Origin: Pelodera strongyloides
Lineage: Eukaryota; Nematoda; Chromadorea; Rhabditida; Rhabditidae
Assembly (NCBI GenBank): GCA_036852015.1
Contig: JAANDG010000496.1
Coordinates: 1-64,000, forward strand
Reading direction: 5' to 3'
DNA: 64,000 nt
Shown here: piece after piece, positions 31,821 through 44,097 of the stretch
Numbering within the stretch: the first letter of the stretch is position 1
How the letters are laid out: every line of letters starts with the position of its first letter
Notes under the pieces: model-generated
Seen by the model: only the letters and a program-made list of their open reading frames with translations
What the model was told of the DNA's origin: nothing
The model's database searches: none
Position numbers and translations under genes: made by a program

Positions 31821-34800
31821 ATGAGTGTGTTGAAGAAGGTCAGCAAAAACGTAAGTTTTAATTTTTAATAATTTTCATTTTAAAGCGAAGTACCGGCCGG
31901 TTTTTGAAACGTTTCGAGTACACTGGCATTCTTATGCAGCTTGTGCAAATGAACATAAATTAGAACTGAAGATCGAGCTAAATTCGAGGAACTTAGCATA
32001 ATTGCGTAAGAATTCAGTTGTCCGCGATGCGGTTCAAAAGCCGGCTGGTATTTCGCTTTGAGGTGTTATTGAAGTTATTGGTTGGTATACTTTAGCATCA
32101 TTTGTTCGTACTGCAAGTGTAATGTGTCTTGAATTATCTCATCTGTTTGGGGTTACCGTCTCAACTCTTGAAACAGATGTCTTGCTATCTCTTTCTCTCC
32201 TTATCACTTATCATGTATTTACCCAAATCTCAACAAACTGTTTCCGAGGAAGTGTCCGTCTCCACTCCCGGGAACGTTGTTGTGCCTTTAAGAATAAGAG
32301 CCGAACAGTTGGAGTACCGTCTCACTCCACTGTTAAGGTCATTAGGCGAATTACCCCCCCCCTTCCTACAGTATGATCCCTGTGTCTCGAAGTCGTCCCG
32401 AGATTATCAATCAATGACGGGCGCACCAAGCAATCAATAAGAGTGGCACCCTGTGTGGTATGGTCTCTGAGAGTGTCCCACTGGGACACTCAGTGCAGAT
32501 TGGGCCCTCTTTACAGGATTGTTGACTAGTTATTGATTGATAACGACTCGAGTTATTGATTGATAACCGATAACGACCACCACACCTCGGGCCGAACATT
32601 GGTGATGACGTCCACGGTGAACGGTCGGAGTCAGAAGAAGCACCGACACCCAACCTTGTATCTTGGACCAAGTCAGGCGGCTGTAGGCGAACTACTTTAT
32701 TTGTTTGGAATTGTTTAGTACTAGTTATTGTGATTAGATTTTGGTTAGAAACAGGTTAGCATACGGGTTTTTGTGTCTCTTTTTGGATTACCTGTAATGC
32801 TAGGTTATGCTAATTGTAAGTGAGATTTTTGATATTAAAGCGGTATGGCATGTGATTTTCAATTTTCAGCCCAGTTATGCAAATTATGTTCCATGTTGTG
32901 CCAGTTTTGCATAACTTATGGGAATGTAGTTTTTGAGTGTGGACTTCATAAACCACGTGCGATACCGCTTGAAACTCAGTAATATCATTTTTGGTCATTA
33001 ACAGTTGATTCGTTTAGATCAACGACTCGGATCTTCTGAGATGTCCGAAATGCTACGACCAGATGATTTCCATGTTCCTGGACACGGATCACCAGGGCTA
33101 TCAGAATGTTTGGTGGACTTGTGCACGATCGAGACATGCGGAAGAGGTTTGGATTATGGATTATTCATATTTCGCATAGTCTCGCTGTCTCCCTTGGTCA
33201 TGACATAATCTCGTTGACGCTCTGACCGACGAAACCACCATCCGAATTAGCATATTGCATGAATTTAGACGGTGGTCCTGAGCTCGTAGCTATACCACCG
33301 TCGTGATTAGAATATGTGGTATGGTGAAAATCAGAAACGTATCATAAAGTGATACAAGTTTCGGAAACACTGCGGATATTTGGATGCTGGTTTTGAGCTT
33401 TTCCCGACGAGTTTTATGTCAAGGATCTCTTATCTCTGTAAAGATGATGTTTCTGGAATTAAGGCACTTAAGAGCGTTTCCATTTTGGGATCCGAAATGC
33501 TACGACCAGATGATTTCCATGTTCCTGGACACGGATCACCAGGGCTATCAGAATGTTTGGGGATGTTTTTTGAAACATGTGAATAAAGTAAAACGTCTGA
33601 AATAGTGTTCCTGACTGAAACATGTTGTTTTTAAAACATACTACTTCCTGAAGCCTTTTTTTGACTGAAACATGCTGCAGCTGCTACTTTGCAAAATTGA
33701 AATATTTTTTCGTGGAAACATTCTCGTTTTTGGAGCACTATGTTTTCTTCCACAGATGTTGCTTTCGAATTGGAAACTTACGGCGCATTCGAGATGGGCG
33801 TTTTCCGGAAAAGAAAAGAAAAAAGTGGTTCGAGATGACACCGAGAAAATAAAATAATACATGCAAAATAATTGTCGAAAATGCAATTGTACCGTAATTG
33901 AAACTAAAATCAATCGATCATTTGCATGTGTATGCGTAGCAATTGCATTCTTTTCTGGTGAAATCCATCTCGAACCAAAAGTTTTCTTTTTCTTTTCCGG
34001 AAATGTCCATCTCGAATGTGCCCTTAAAAAAAATGTTTATGATAGTATCTTTGTTAATTAGAATCATCGATTTTATTGTTCTTTATCAATGACTAATTTT
34101 GTATATTTATTATTCAGTAACTAAATTTGATTTTTATATCAAAATTTGATTTTTTTTTGTATATTCATAAGTAATTAATTTTTGCTAATCCCCGATTTGT
34201 TCAGAACCTGCGCTGTGATTTCCCCTTCTTCATACCGACCGATGTGTTTTGGGTACGGCGATCGCCAGACGATGTTAAGAATGGAATTGTTCCCCGACCG
34301 AATATTAGGGCTCTACCCAAGAAGTTGGTTTTGGTTACTTTTGTGTTTTATTTTTTTATGTGTTAGTGGGACTGTGCGTATTTTTAGGGATTTTGCCGAA
34401 GTAGTTTTACCGCAGAAAAATAGTGAAAAACTTTTCTTACGTGGGCCTGTGCCTTTAAAGATCAATCCCGAACGCGCCTAGATAAAATATCAGAATTGAG
34501 AATCGTGTTTCTACAACATTCTGATTTTTGTGAAACATGATGTTTCTGAAATATCGTTTTATGTGCTATTGTTTAGATACCACTACTTGTACCCCAGCTT
34601 CTTCCCGCCATCCTCACTGGGAACACAGCAGTCGACTAGGAAAACCTCGTAAGTTGTGTGGTTTAAGTTATATAGGGAATCCCTCGTATGTTGTATTAAA
34701 TTACTAAGGGGCTAAGGGTTAAAACTTCGTAAGTTGTGTGGTTTAATCTACTAGGGAGGGGGGGGGGCTTTGTAGCGTGTCCTCTCTGTGGATAACTTTT

Positions 34801-35531
34801 TAGTTTTGAACTTAGCTTCTTGGTTAATTGTATTTGTTTGACGATGTTTATGGGGGTTGTTCGGTTGTTTTAAACGTGCTGTTATATTTTATTTGTTTTC
34901 AACTTTTACGCAATGTTATTAATTATAATTTAGAACTGTTTACTCCGGCTTCGGTTCCAGGTACCTCTGTATAGTTTAGTTTAGCAACTACGTCTTTTAT
35001 TTCGTAATAATAATATTATTCCAGCAGGGTTTCCCGTTCGGACGGCCACAGTGTGACGTCTTCGCGATCGGATGCCTCTTCTATGGATACGGTAGGTTAT
35101 TATTATGATTTGTTTTTAATACTAAGAAGTTATCTAGGGGTTTCTTTCTCTAGTTAATCGTTCTAATTCGTGTCCTCATTCTTTGAAAAACGTTATGTAT
35201 TGTACGTTTGCATGCTTATCGGAGTTCGATCACGTCAATTCTGCGTCCGCAATATACCTATCATGTAGGGTAATATGCAAATTTCGTGTATAACTTTGGT
35301 ACTCGGTTTGACATTTTGGATTCTGTGGCTGTAGATGGTGGAGGCTTGGGGGGTTAGTAGTGAATTGAATATGCTAATTTTGTAGGTGCCCGGTCGGAAA
35401 AGGGTGCGACAACAATCGGTAGAAACGGCCTCCCGAGGATCCTCAATTGATGATTTGAATTTGGAAGAACCGAGCAGATCGTCCCCGGATTCTATTGAAG
35501 TGATCGAGCCGGAACAGGGTTGGTGGAGATT

Positions 35532-35595
<64 letters not shown>

Positions 35596-38500
35596 CAAGA
35601 AAGGGAGGTGGAGGGACGAGAGACAGGCGAGATAGGAAGAAGAGATGGCAACGTTTGTAGCGCTTATATGAAACTTCTGAAACATATTGTCTGTGGTTAA
35701 TGTAATAAGACTCATTTTGATGTTACTTATACCAAACGCCTGAAGTAAATGTAGTAAAGGTAAGGGGGGGGGGGAGTGCGTTCCGGAGTCCCTTACACCT
35801 TACACCTTACTATAATTTAATCCTTTTCAGAGGAAGTGTCTGAGGAGCGTGTGAGCGATATGCTACGCCAAGCCCGACGGTCACTGGAAACGGATTCGAA
35901 TAACGGAGTAACTAGATTTCCGGGGGTTAGAGAGCTTTTGATAGTGTTTCTAAGTGCGCATCCATGGGAACTGAGCCAAAGGTAGAATAAGACCACCTGA
36001 GGTCATATTCACCACTCCGATTCCCTCGGGGAACTATTCCCTGGGGACAGAAAATAGCATCAGAGAAAAAGTCGGGGATTCCCCATGGGGAATTGAGTGG
36101 TGAATATGGCCTCTGATCAGCCTCGTAATGGACATTTGGCCTATAAGTCGAGGATTAGAACGAGGAATTGTCGTAAAAACGCTATGTTTCACGCAATATA
36201 TACATTTTTTAATTGGTCCCGGCGTTGGTGGCTAGCATAGATGGCGAGCGCCTGTGCACTTAGAAACACTATTACCTCTCCGTATACAGTAACCAGTAAC
36301 AGCAGTACATAGTTTAAGAGAAGTAAACTCTACTATTTCTATTTTTTGAAACTGAGCAAATGTAACTGCGTAACTTGCTATGATGGGTTTAGATTGATTT
36401 AGGACTAGTTTAACTTAGTCTTTCTCTTTATATTTTTTCACATTTCCATATTACCAGGTCCTTGGCAACAATCCGACCGAAGTGATGGGTTTGCTACACA
36501 AAGACCAACTTGAGCAAAGTCGCGAAGTACTCAAGGCAGCTAAGAAAAGAGTGGCGGCTACGGAACCTCATTTTGTAGTGAATAACACGTAAGTTGAAAT
36601 TATGTGACTTGCTTAAGTGGGAGTAGTGGAGGTTTGATTGTTAGGGTGTTTGGTCGTGTCTGTGTCTGTGGATGGTTGGGTATGTATGTTGTGCGTGGGT
36701 GTGTGTATGTGGCTGGGTATGTGAGTATCTCTGTAGGTGGGCGTGTGTCTGTAGGTGGGTGTGTGTCTGTTGGTGGGTGTGTCTGTGGGTGGGCGTGTGA
36801 CTGTGGGTGGGTGTGCCTGTGCGTGTGACTGTGGGTGGGTGTGCCTGTGCGTGTGTACGTAGGTGAGTGTGTATGGATGTGGGTGGGTATGTGAGTGGGT
36901 GTGCCTGTGCGTGTGTACGTAGGTGAGTGTGTGTGGATGTGGGTGGGTATGTGAGTGCGGGAGTGTCTTTCTGTAGGTGGGCGTATGTATGTGGGTCGGT
37001 GGAGTGTATTTCTGTTGGTGGGTATGTATGTGTGTGAGTGTGTATGTATGTGAGTGTGTGTATGTATGTGGGTGGGTATGTAAGTATGTATGTGGGTGTG
37101 TGACTGAGCGTGTAATCTGTTTAATTTAATATGCAAACCATTTATATTTCTAGGGAGGCTCGCGTGGAAACGTCCGTCTCTCCGTCCGCAATCCAGAAGG
37201 AAATTCCCACTGATCCTCGAGATAAGATGGTAAGTTACATAACTTAACTTTATAACTTACGAAAACAAGCTGTATCTCAATATGGTAAGTTACATAACGT
37301 AACTTACGAAAGCAAGATGTATCCCGCAAGTTTTGTCAATATGTGACCCTTATCGGCCAGTTGCTTTATGTTGCCCTTTTCTAGTTTTTAGTTGTTTATG
37401 TAGATTTTTTGACTACCCTGACCTGGTTATGTGTGGCGTGAATTGGACTATTGGATGCTAGTATGATTCTCAAATTACACTGCCTCTTTGCCCTTCCTTG
37501 GTAATTGCTTATGATAATTGGTCGTACTGATTGCTGGAAATGGTATATGTGTTTCCGTTTCAGATACAGCTTCTACGACTAGGAAGGGTAGCTCCCGGTG
37601 ACCAGTTTACTGAAGCACAGTAAGTGATGATTTTGTTTTGGGCCTTTGCCTTTGACTTAACTATAGGTATTGAAGTTTGTGTCTTTCTTTTCTTGCGGTA
37701 ATTGTTTGAGTTTGGCAACCTATTATAGTAATAATATTAGGGAGTAAAATGAAAGATAAACCAGAAAACGCTCAGGGATGATTATGGAGCTTTGTTTATA
37801 TGTATGAGTTTAATAATTTAAGGAGTTACTATTTGATCACCTTCTGATAAGTTAAGATAGGTAAGTTGCGTATATTCCAGCTTATTACAGTAAGTAAGTG
37901 TTAAGGTGGGTAAGTTGCGTAAGAAAGTTGCGTATGTAATAAGTCAGTAGAAGTAAACCAACCTAGCTAAGTAATCCTCTTTTCCAGCCTCTGCACCCCA
38001 CGTATTCGCGATCATCGCGTGGAGGATTGGAATAGGAAAAACTCGATTCTCTGCCAAATTGATCGATCCAAGGTTTGAGAGTTTTATTACCTTTGTAGTT
38101 TGTAGTTTTTACCTTTGTAGTTTGTAGTTTGTTTATATTAGTCCGTAGTCCGTATGTAAATCACCACTTAAGAAAGTTAGGTAAGTAAGCAAAACAAAGC
38201 TACCTAAAGAAGGTGAGTGAGGAAACTAGAGTCAAGTAAGAAAGTTGAGAAGTAAGCGAGTATAAACCTACACGTGAGAGGAACGGGCTAGTTAATGAGT
38301 GAATATTTTTTTTTGTATTTTGTTAGACATCCTAGTACTTCTTGTAGTTACATTTAAAACGAATAACTTGTGCAATTAGGTGCAATTGTTCCAGAGCATG
38401 ATCACTCGGCTGCAGGCCAAGCGCAAGTCGGGAGTCAGGAAGGCGGGAGAACTTAGGTCGTCAAACGGAGGGACTGTGGCTGGCAAGGAGGCCAGCAGCA

Positions 38501-39939
38501 TCGATGGCTCGGGTGGTTCGACTAGGGAGTTGTCGGCACCTTCGCCAAACACGCAGATGATTCATACGGCCGAGCTGGCGCATATTGAAAAGGTGAGTGT
38601 TCTTTGGTTTCTGGATTTTCTTTGATGTCTGTGATTGATACTATCTAAGCATTTTTAGTATGCTTGAAGAATTTTTTCATAGGGCAATTGGTGCTCTTCT
38701 AGCTTGAAGATTCTAGAAGAAATTATTTCGTATGCAATTGTTTTTTCTTGTTCCTTGTGGAACTTATCAGAATTGTCTCAAAAATAGAGAAAATTGCGAA
38801 CTACGAACTACCTCCGGACTCACAGGACCGGCAAAGTTTATGCCCTGAAACATTGATATTGACGTAAAAATAGTTTCTTTTCAGGAGGTTTCGGCCATGC
38901 TTGAGGCTAAGAAGAAACGTCATGTCGGGCGGGAGGCCAAGTCCCGACAAGAGCCCGGTCCGATCCCGATACAGCAGGAGCAGGCCTCTTCGTCCGCCTC
39001 CCAGCAGCCCTGGGAATGGCCCGCCGGAGAAGATTCCATGTGGATGGGAGACTTGAGCACCCAGTTTGCCCAACCACCAGCCTCCCAACCGATGTGGGCG
39101 GGCGAGCTATCGATGTCCCAGTTGTCACAGCCGTTCACGCACCCGCAAGCGCAGTACGACTCGGTGCCCGATGCTCCCGATCAGACTTTCTTCTACCCAG
39201 GGAATGATCAATTTGGATTTGATATGAACCTGGATGGGAACTCGTTGGATAATAAGTGAGTGGTTTGAAGTTATTTGATTTTGTTTATTGTTGTGTATCA
39301 AGGTATTACTTCTGATACAACAGAACTGAGCGACAAGAGAGTGGACGATCTTCGAATAACGTATTTATTAGCGATGAAGACGGGCGAGTCGATATAATGA
39401 GCGAGATGATAAGCAATGAGTGTTATGGCCGTAGCCCTTATATACGGATGGCTACGTGCAGATCAAACACCAATAATATTAACACTAATAACTTGCGGGT
39501 AGTTGCAATTACATAATTTGCCAACGGCAAGACAGAGTGCGCTCCACTGATCACTAAGGATGAAAAGATCAGTGAGCAGATGTGAGTGAGTAACACGTGA
39601 ACAACATAAGTAACAAAGTAACAAACTACAAATAAATCTTAGGTATACCGTAATACCTAACATTTATGGTACTGTAGGTGGCAGTGGTAAGTGATTGGGT
39701 TACAGTAGTAATTGAGCTAGTGTCGCTATGTTTTCAAAAACCGGCCGATATTTCGCCTTGACTATCTTGTTTATGAATTATTATGAAATAAGTTTATTCT
39801 CTTTGTATTTAGTGCATCAACCAGATCCACGTTGGACTCGCATGACTCTCGTGATGCGATGTTACGATCTATCGACGAAAGCCTGCTGATGATGCAAAAT
39901 GAGTTGGAATTTGATTTTTCTTCACATTATAATTTGTAG
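31821..39939 (+). CDS. Unrecognised 556-residue protein, Cys-rich N terminus, 14 exons
   Basis: Function not recognised. Fourteen exons keep phase throughout: 31821-31850, 33018-33146, 34205-34323, 34577-34648, 35025-35091, 35386-35518, 35831-35907, 36458-36588, 37154-37229, 37564-37619, 37988-38072, 38395-38592, 38885-39255, 39813-39939. Residues 1-110 look globular: MSVLKKVSKN, then LRCPKCYDQM, WWTCARSRHAEENLRCDFPF and PTDVFWVRRSPDDV. Cys19, 22, 45 and 57 could bind zinc. Residues 110-200 are Ser/Arg-rich, then acidic (LNLEEPSRSSPDSIEVIEPE). The middle has charged helical stretches (DQLEQSREVLKAAKKRV; MITRLQAKRKSG). After about residue 430 it is rich in Gln, Ser, Pro and Trp. The C terminus, AMLRSIDESLLMMQNELEF, looks helical. 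The start ATG follows a TTTCATTTCAG site. The last intron contains a solo LTR. Weakest calls are exons 2, 6 and 7, whose splice sites have alternatives. Confidence 0.72.
31880..32061. mobile_element. MITE, family A
   Basis: TTAA left border, TTGA right border, ends AGCGAAGTACCGGCCGG / CCGGCTGGTATTTCGCT. In intron 1 of the 556-residue gene. Confidence 0.85.
32220..32700. other. Coding-like but unplaced segment in intron 1 of the 556-residue gene
   Basis: Plus strand reads TVSEEVSVSTPGNVVVPLR and EQLEYRLTPLLR with possible splice sites at about 32246 and 32335. A further piece begins after TTCCTACAG at about 32372. The phases do not fit between exons 1 and 2. It may be an alternative exon, part of another gene or chance. 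Also holds a GAGTGTCCC/GGGACACTC inverted repeat at about 32470 and two ATTGATTGATAAC repeats. Confidence 0.3.
32835..32972. mobile_element. TTAA-bounded MITE, 'AAGCGGTATGGCA' type
   Basis: Ends TTAAAGCGGTATGGCATGTG / CACGTGCGATACCGCTTGA around inner AGTTATGCAAATTATG / CAGTTTTGCATAACTTATG. Confidence 0.75.
33491..33560 (+). pseudogene. 70-bp exact duplicate of part of exon 2 of the 556-residue gene
   Basis: Identical at all 70 positions to 33044-33113, which encode the Cys-rich PKCYDQMISMFLDTDHQGYQ segment. The copy lies in the following intron, without a usable acceptor or donor at its borders, so it is probably not spliced in. Confidence 0.9.
33779..34026. mobile_element. Inverted-repeat MITE, 'CGAGATGG..TTTTCCGG' type
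   Basis: GCGCATTCGAGATGGGCG and TTTTCCGGAAAAGAAAAG at left pair with TTTTCTTTTCCGGAAATGTC and CATCTCGAATGTGCCC at right. In an intron of the 556-residue gene. Confidence 0.75.
35533..35594. repeat. (AG)n microsatellite
   Basis: About 31 AG units, 14 bp after the proposed donor of exon 6 of the 556-residue gene. Confidence 0.97.
36000..36115. mobile_element. MITE, family E
   Basis: GAGGTCATATTCACCACTCC at left and AGTGGTGAATATGGCCTC at right, with CCCTCGGGGAACTATTCCCTG and GGGGAATT inside. Confidence 0.82.
36630..37120. repeat. GT/GGTG-rich minisatellite, one strand purine-G rich
   Basis: Intron between exons 8 and 9 of the 556-residue gene. Irregular GTGGGTGTGT units, with two near-identical 60-bp repeats at about 36838-36955. 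Its ORFs are low complexity and not genes. Confidence 0.85.
39289..39662 (-). mobile_element. Solo LTR of a gypsy family related to the element at 11687
   Basis: Read on the minus strand it begins TGTTAGGTATTACGG and ends ACACAACA. It shares scattered blocks with the intact LTR (CACGTAGCCA, TATATAAGGGCTAC, GTCGCTCAGT) but is clearly diverged, so it is a related subfamily. A 5-bp TTTAT duplication flanks it (39284-39288 and 39663-39667). It sits in the last intron of the 556-residue gene and is what remains after LTR-LTR recombination. Confidence 0.85.
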
Positions 39940-39950
39940 GGGTCTTTTGT

Positions 39951-40113
39951 TTAAAGCGGTATTGTGCACACATTGGGAAATTTGCATATGGTGCGAATTT
40001 CCCAAATTCCCAGGTATCAATTGAAATGTTTGTGCCCGCCCAAAGCTTTGGAACCACACGTCGAACAGTTTATCATACGAAAATTTCCCATAGTTGTCAC
40101 AATACGGCTTTAA
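39951..40113. mobile_element. TTAA-bounded MITE, 'GCGGTATTGTGC' type
   Basis: TTAAAGCGGTATTGTGCACAC at left, GTTGTCACAATACGGCTTTAA at right. Starts 11 bp after the stop codon of the 556-residue gene, so it may contribute to its 3' UTR. Confidence 0.8.
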
Positions 40114-40340
40114 AATGGTCTGGGACGTGGTTTGCGAGCTCGTGCATAACTATTTGTGTAGAATGCTATTTTTACGTGATGATAATGAAGTGTTACAAAC
40201 CACGTCTGCTCTAGGTTTCTTTGTATATGCGCACGTGTTTGAATTTTTTATTCTTTGCTGTTTTTTTTTGTAAAGTATGGTAGTAATAATAATTTCACTT
40301 GCTCTCTTTATTTCTTTCTTTCGGTGCAATGTTTTGTAGG

Positions 40341-40522
40341 TTAGAGCGAAATACCGACCGGTTTTTGAAATGTATTGACTACACCTGCTTTTTTATGCAG
40401 CATATGCAAATGAGCAAAAATTAGAGTAAAAACTAGACCCAGTTAGACCCCGCGTTGCATAAATTCTTAGGAATGCAAGTACTTGAGATGCGTTTCAAAA
40501 ACCGGCCGGTATTTCGCTTTAA
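40341..40522. mobile_element. MITE, family A
   Basis: TTAG and TTAA borders, ends AGCGAAATACCGACCGG / ACCGGCCGGTATTTCGCT. Confidence 0.85.
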
Positions 40523-41011
40523 AGTAGCAAATAGGAAATTCCCAATTATCCACTTATTTATGTTTATCCTTTATGTGATTGTAGCTGTTAGCTAATGCTA
40601 ATCTTTTTGTTTGTTAAGGTCATTTTATACTATTTGCTCATGAATTTGGTACAGTGTATTGACTTTATGAGTGTTTAGAATCTTTTGTTTCTACTTGCAA
40701 GGGTATTGTACCTTGTTTGGAGGATATGCTTATGGTATGCATCTATGCAAATTAGTGCCCGACAGGCTATGCGTATCATATGCTAGCTTCCCAAAGTGTG
40801 TATAATACTCCTTTAATGTTCCGTCTCTCCTCAATGTATCTCATTATACAACTTGGTGATTGTTTATGTTATGTAGTTACTTTATTTGTTTTTATTTATT
40901 CAAAGTTTGTTGTTCTCAAAGGGTGTTATTCTGTACTGTTGTATAAATGTTATGTTTCGTTTACGTTGGTGTAAACTGTATGGATAGTTGTTTTAAAATG
41001 AGTTGACGCTT

Positions 41012-41110
41012 TTAAAGCGAAATGGCGGCCGGTTTTTGAAGCGCAGTGACTACACCTGCGGTCTTATGTTCTATGCAGAGCAGAAATTGGAATAACATAA
41101 AAACCGTAAC
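41012..41110. mobile_element. Left half of a family-A MITE
   Basis: TTAAAGCGAAATGGCGGCCGG and the ACTACACCTGCGGTCTTATG segment match family A. The right end is missing. Confidence 0.6.
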
Positions 41111-41498
41111 CACTTGGTGACCAGTCCATGCCGCTTTGCGTATATTCGTACACTAAAGTTAAAATTCGAAGATAGATTAAGGACATGTTTGCAAATACTT
41201 GGCCTACTAAGAATATGTTATTTACATTGTAAGGAAATCCTGCTTTTTTGGCATACCAAAGATAATATCTAAAGTTGAACTGTCGTTTGCACCAATCACG
41301 GCGCGCGGGGACTAGTCCCGCCCAGTTACAGTACACCGCAACCAATGGGCATTGGGTGGGCGGGGGCTTGCGCTTCTGAAAACGTTTTTCATGAATAATT
41401 TGTTTTGAAGCGCGATATTTCTAAAACATTCTGCATGGTATTTCAGAAATATGCTGCCCTTGAAACATGATATTTCTGCAAAAATATGTCTCACAAAA

Positions 41499-41530
41499 TC
41501 TATTATATAAAGGAGAGGAGTTTACTTTTT
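41499..41530 (+). mobile_element. 5' end of a Helitron-like element
   Basis: TCTATTATATAAAGGAGAGG followed by AGTTTACTTTTTTGTTTG, preceded by A. A 3' end with the CTGG hairpin was not found, so this copy is truncated or longer than I can delimit. Confidence 0.55.
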
Positions 41531-42630
41531 TGTTTGCGTTCAATTATTATGTGTTTCTGTGAATTATGTTTTATGCAGTTATGCATTCGATTTTGTCACG
41601 TTTTTGTCCTGTATTCCAGTGTGATGTATGTATGTCCGTTATATCTTTTGGATCCCACATGCTAATACCAATCATTTCAAAAATAGTTTCTTCATTCGCA
41701 CCGCAAATTGGTACAAATTATTACCCCGCTCCGTTCTTGAATCAAAATCAGCAAAACAGTTCAGTACAAGACTAAACAAGGTCTACATGCTCTCTTAAAT
41801 ATACGCAGGTACTTAGGTTGAATTTTTCAGTTTGGACAATCAACTTCCCCTTGTGTTTTTTTTAGATATTATTTGTTTATAATATTATTATTTACATTCA
41901 TTTCCCATATTATTCATTTTTTATTGTCAATATATTATCATTATCATATTTCCTTATGCGTGGATGCGTGCTCTAGTGGGTTATTTCTGGTACTGTTGAA
42001 ATGAATTCTGTATATAATGCCGAAAAGACCGTTTGTATTTGTAGTGAAGCCTATTTTGCCATCATGAATATAGTCCAATACCTCGTGACACTTTACACAC
42101 TACACACAATTTATACCCATTTGCCCTTGAGATGACGCGCGAATTGCCGTCTAACCACTCAAAACCGTGGTTTACTAGTCAAAAAATACTCCAACGTTAT
42201 ACACTATCAAACGATAACACTTCTTTGATTATTTTTTGCACGCGCTTCGAAACTAAATGCAGAATTTTTTTTGCCGATGTTTCTGCTAGTCTGCCGGCGA
42301 AAACTGCGCGTTTTTATGCCTTGTTATGGATATAAATAACCCACAGTATGGCAGCACTGGCGGGGAACCCAATTTAGACTATGTAGTCCAACTTGGGTTT
42401 TTTTTTCTTCTGATATTTTGTTACGATCGCCTTGTAATTCGCACTTTTTCTCGAGTAGTGTATATACTCTTATTAAATCACTTGTTTTCTATTGTTGACT
42501 ATCCACAGGTTTTTTTTTATTGTTGATACTCGTTTTCTTAGCATTACCGTACAAATATTGCATATTGACGTGTACCTCTCTTTGTTGATTTACAATGTTG
42601 TAGCTAAACAATGTAGCTGAATGCTTATAT

Positions 42631-43300
42631 TTAAAGGGTAAGGCCCATTTCAGATAACCCCTATTTTTGATGACTCCATCGGATTCTCCGTTTCAAATAT
42701 AGTAGGCTGAATTTTTTTCCAACTTTCAGTCGCAATATTCACGCAGTTTTCAGCAATTTACCATGGCCAGCCCTACCCAACTATTTATCGCAGTTGTTAC
42801 GCCCCTTAGCACTGGTTGGGCAATAATGGGGTTTCCAAGTATGTAAAAAACCGTGCATTTTCCTTCCAAGTATCAATTGCAAAATCGTGTGCCAATCTAC
42901 CGTAATTTTGCATAATTTTGACACATCCACACTATTGAAAATCCGCCATCAAACCAATTTTATTGTTGAACAAATGGTCCCCTAGCGATCGGTCGTAAAA
43001 ATTGCCTGTAGACATGATCGTGTAATGCCAAGCTACGGTAAATTTTTCGATACTTGGAAGGAAAATCGGCCATACTCGGAAACCCCATACAGCAATTGAC
43101 ACGCCCAATATAGCATATTGGCCAATCAGCGGGCAGGGGCGTGACAACTGCGATTGATTGTTGTGTATGACTGGCCATGGTAAAATGCTGAATACTGCGT
43201 GAATTTTGCGAGAAAAAAATTCAGCCTACTATATTTGAAACGGAGAATCCGATGGAGTCGTCAAAAATAGGGGTTACCTGAAATGTGCCTGACCCTTTAA
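42631..43300. mobile_element. MITE family B, with another MITE nested inside
   Basis: TTAAAGGGTAAGGCCCATTTC at left, GCCTGACCCTTTAA at right. Long arms share ATAGTAGGCTGAATTTTTTT and CATGGCCAG with the copies at 47151, 59283 and 59863. A 260-bp element (42827-43087) with ends GGGGTTTCCAAGTATG / ACTCGGAAACCCC interrupts the centre. A separate relative of that inner element is at 49304-49464. Confidence 0.85.
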
Positions 43301-43548
43301 ATAGACTGAATGAACACTCGCGGTTTACTTTAATGACATCTTGGTATTGAGCTTTCTTAGAAATGCAGTAAAGGTGTCAGTAAAATTCCAATCCACAGTG
43401 CGTTGTACTTTGCCTGATCAACCATGCACCACCATTCGTATATTGCACAACTTAAAGGGATAGGTTCACCTCGAGTTGTGCCTCTTTTTATAATTTATGT
43501 TGATAGTGTGACCTATGACGGTCAAAATGCGAAAATTGCAGTAAATTT

Positions 43549-43872
43549 CCTTTGCTCCCCGTAGTAGGAGAGCGTGCTCAAAAAGCTAAACTACCTCGAA
43601 TCTATAAAACAATTGGAGTACCGCAGCCATGGCAAGTGGGAAATAGCGCAGCAGGCTTGAGACGCTAGAAAATACAGGGCCCTTTTATCACCCCACTGAG
43701 GAAACTTGGCCGGTGCGCGGCCTACACCAGGCCCGAAAAAGGTGGGCGGCCTACACCTTGCCTACACCAGGCCCACCTCTCGCCCAGAGAAGGAGAGTAG
43801 CTCCGTATGGCATGAAAAGGTGGGCGGCTCGTGGGCCTGAGGTGCGCCTGGTGTAGGCCTGGTGTAGGCGAA
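43549..43872. repeat. GC-rich inverted repeat, left arm (partner 46474-46782)
   Basis: CCTTTGCTCCCCGTAGTAGG and later CCTACACCAGGC blocks recur in reverse orientation at 46474-46782. Within the arm GCCTACACC/GGTGTAGGC repeats several times. Ends not bounded by clear target duplications. Confidence 0.75.
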
Positions 43873-44097
43873 CAAAAAGGCACGTTATACTAAAGTTACA
43901 CAGGGAAGTGTCCCTATATTGATCGTTTCTACACAGACAAACGAGACTTGTCGCACTTCTCGCAAGCCGCCGTTCGAAATTAACATCTATGTTTATAATT
44001 GTCTTTATTTTCATTGTGGAGTTATTTCTTTTATCGCTTTATTGTTGCCCATTCAATTAAGCTGATAATAACTGTGCTATCGAGCTATTGGTTGTTG

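Noticed and set aside
34182..34481. 99-residue ORF ending VPLKINPERA
   Set aside because: Its end runs through a family-C MITE terminus (GGGCCTGTGCCTTTAA); the coding part is exon 3 of the 556-residue gene in another frame.
36600..37136. 178-residue His/Thr/Pro-rich minus-strand ORF
   Set aside because: Antisense reading of the GT-rich minisatellite in an intron of the 556-residue gene.
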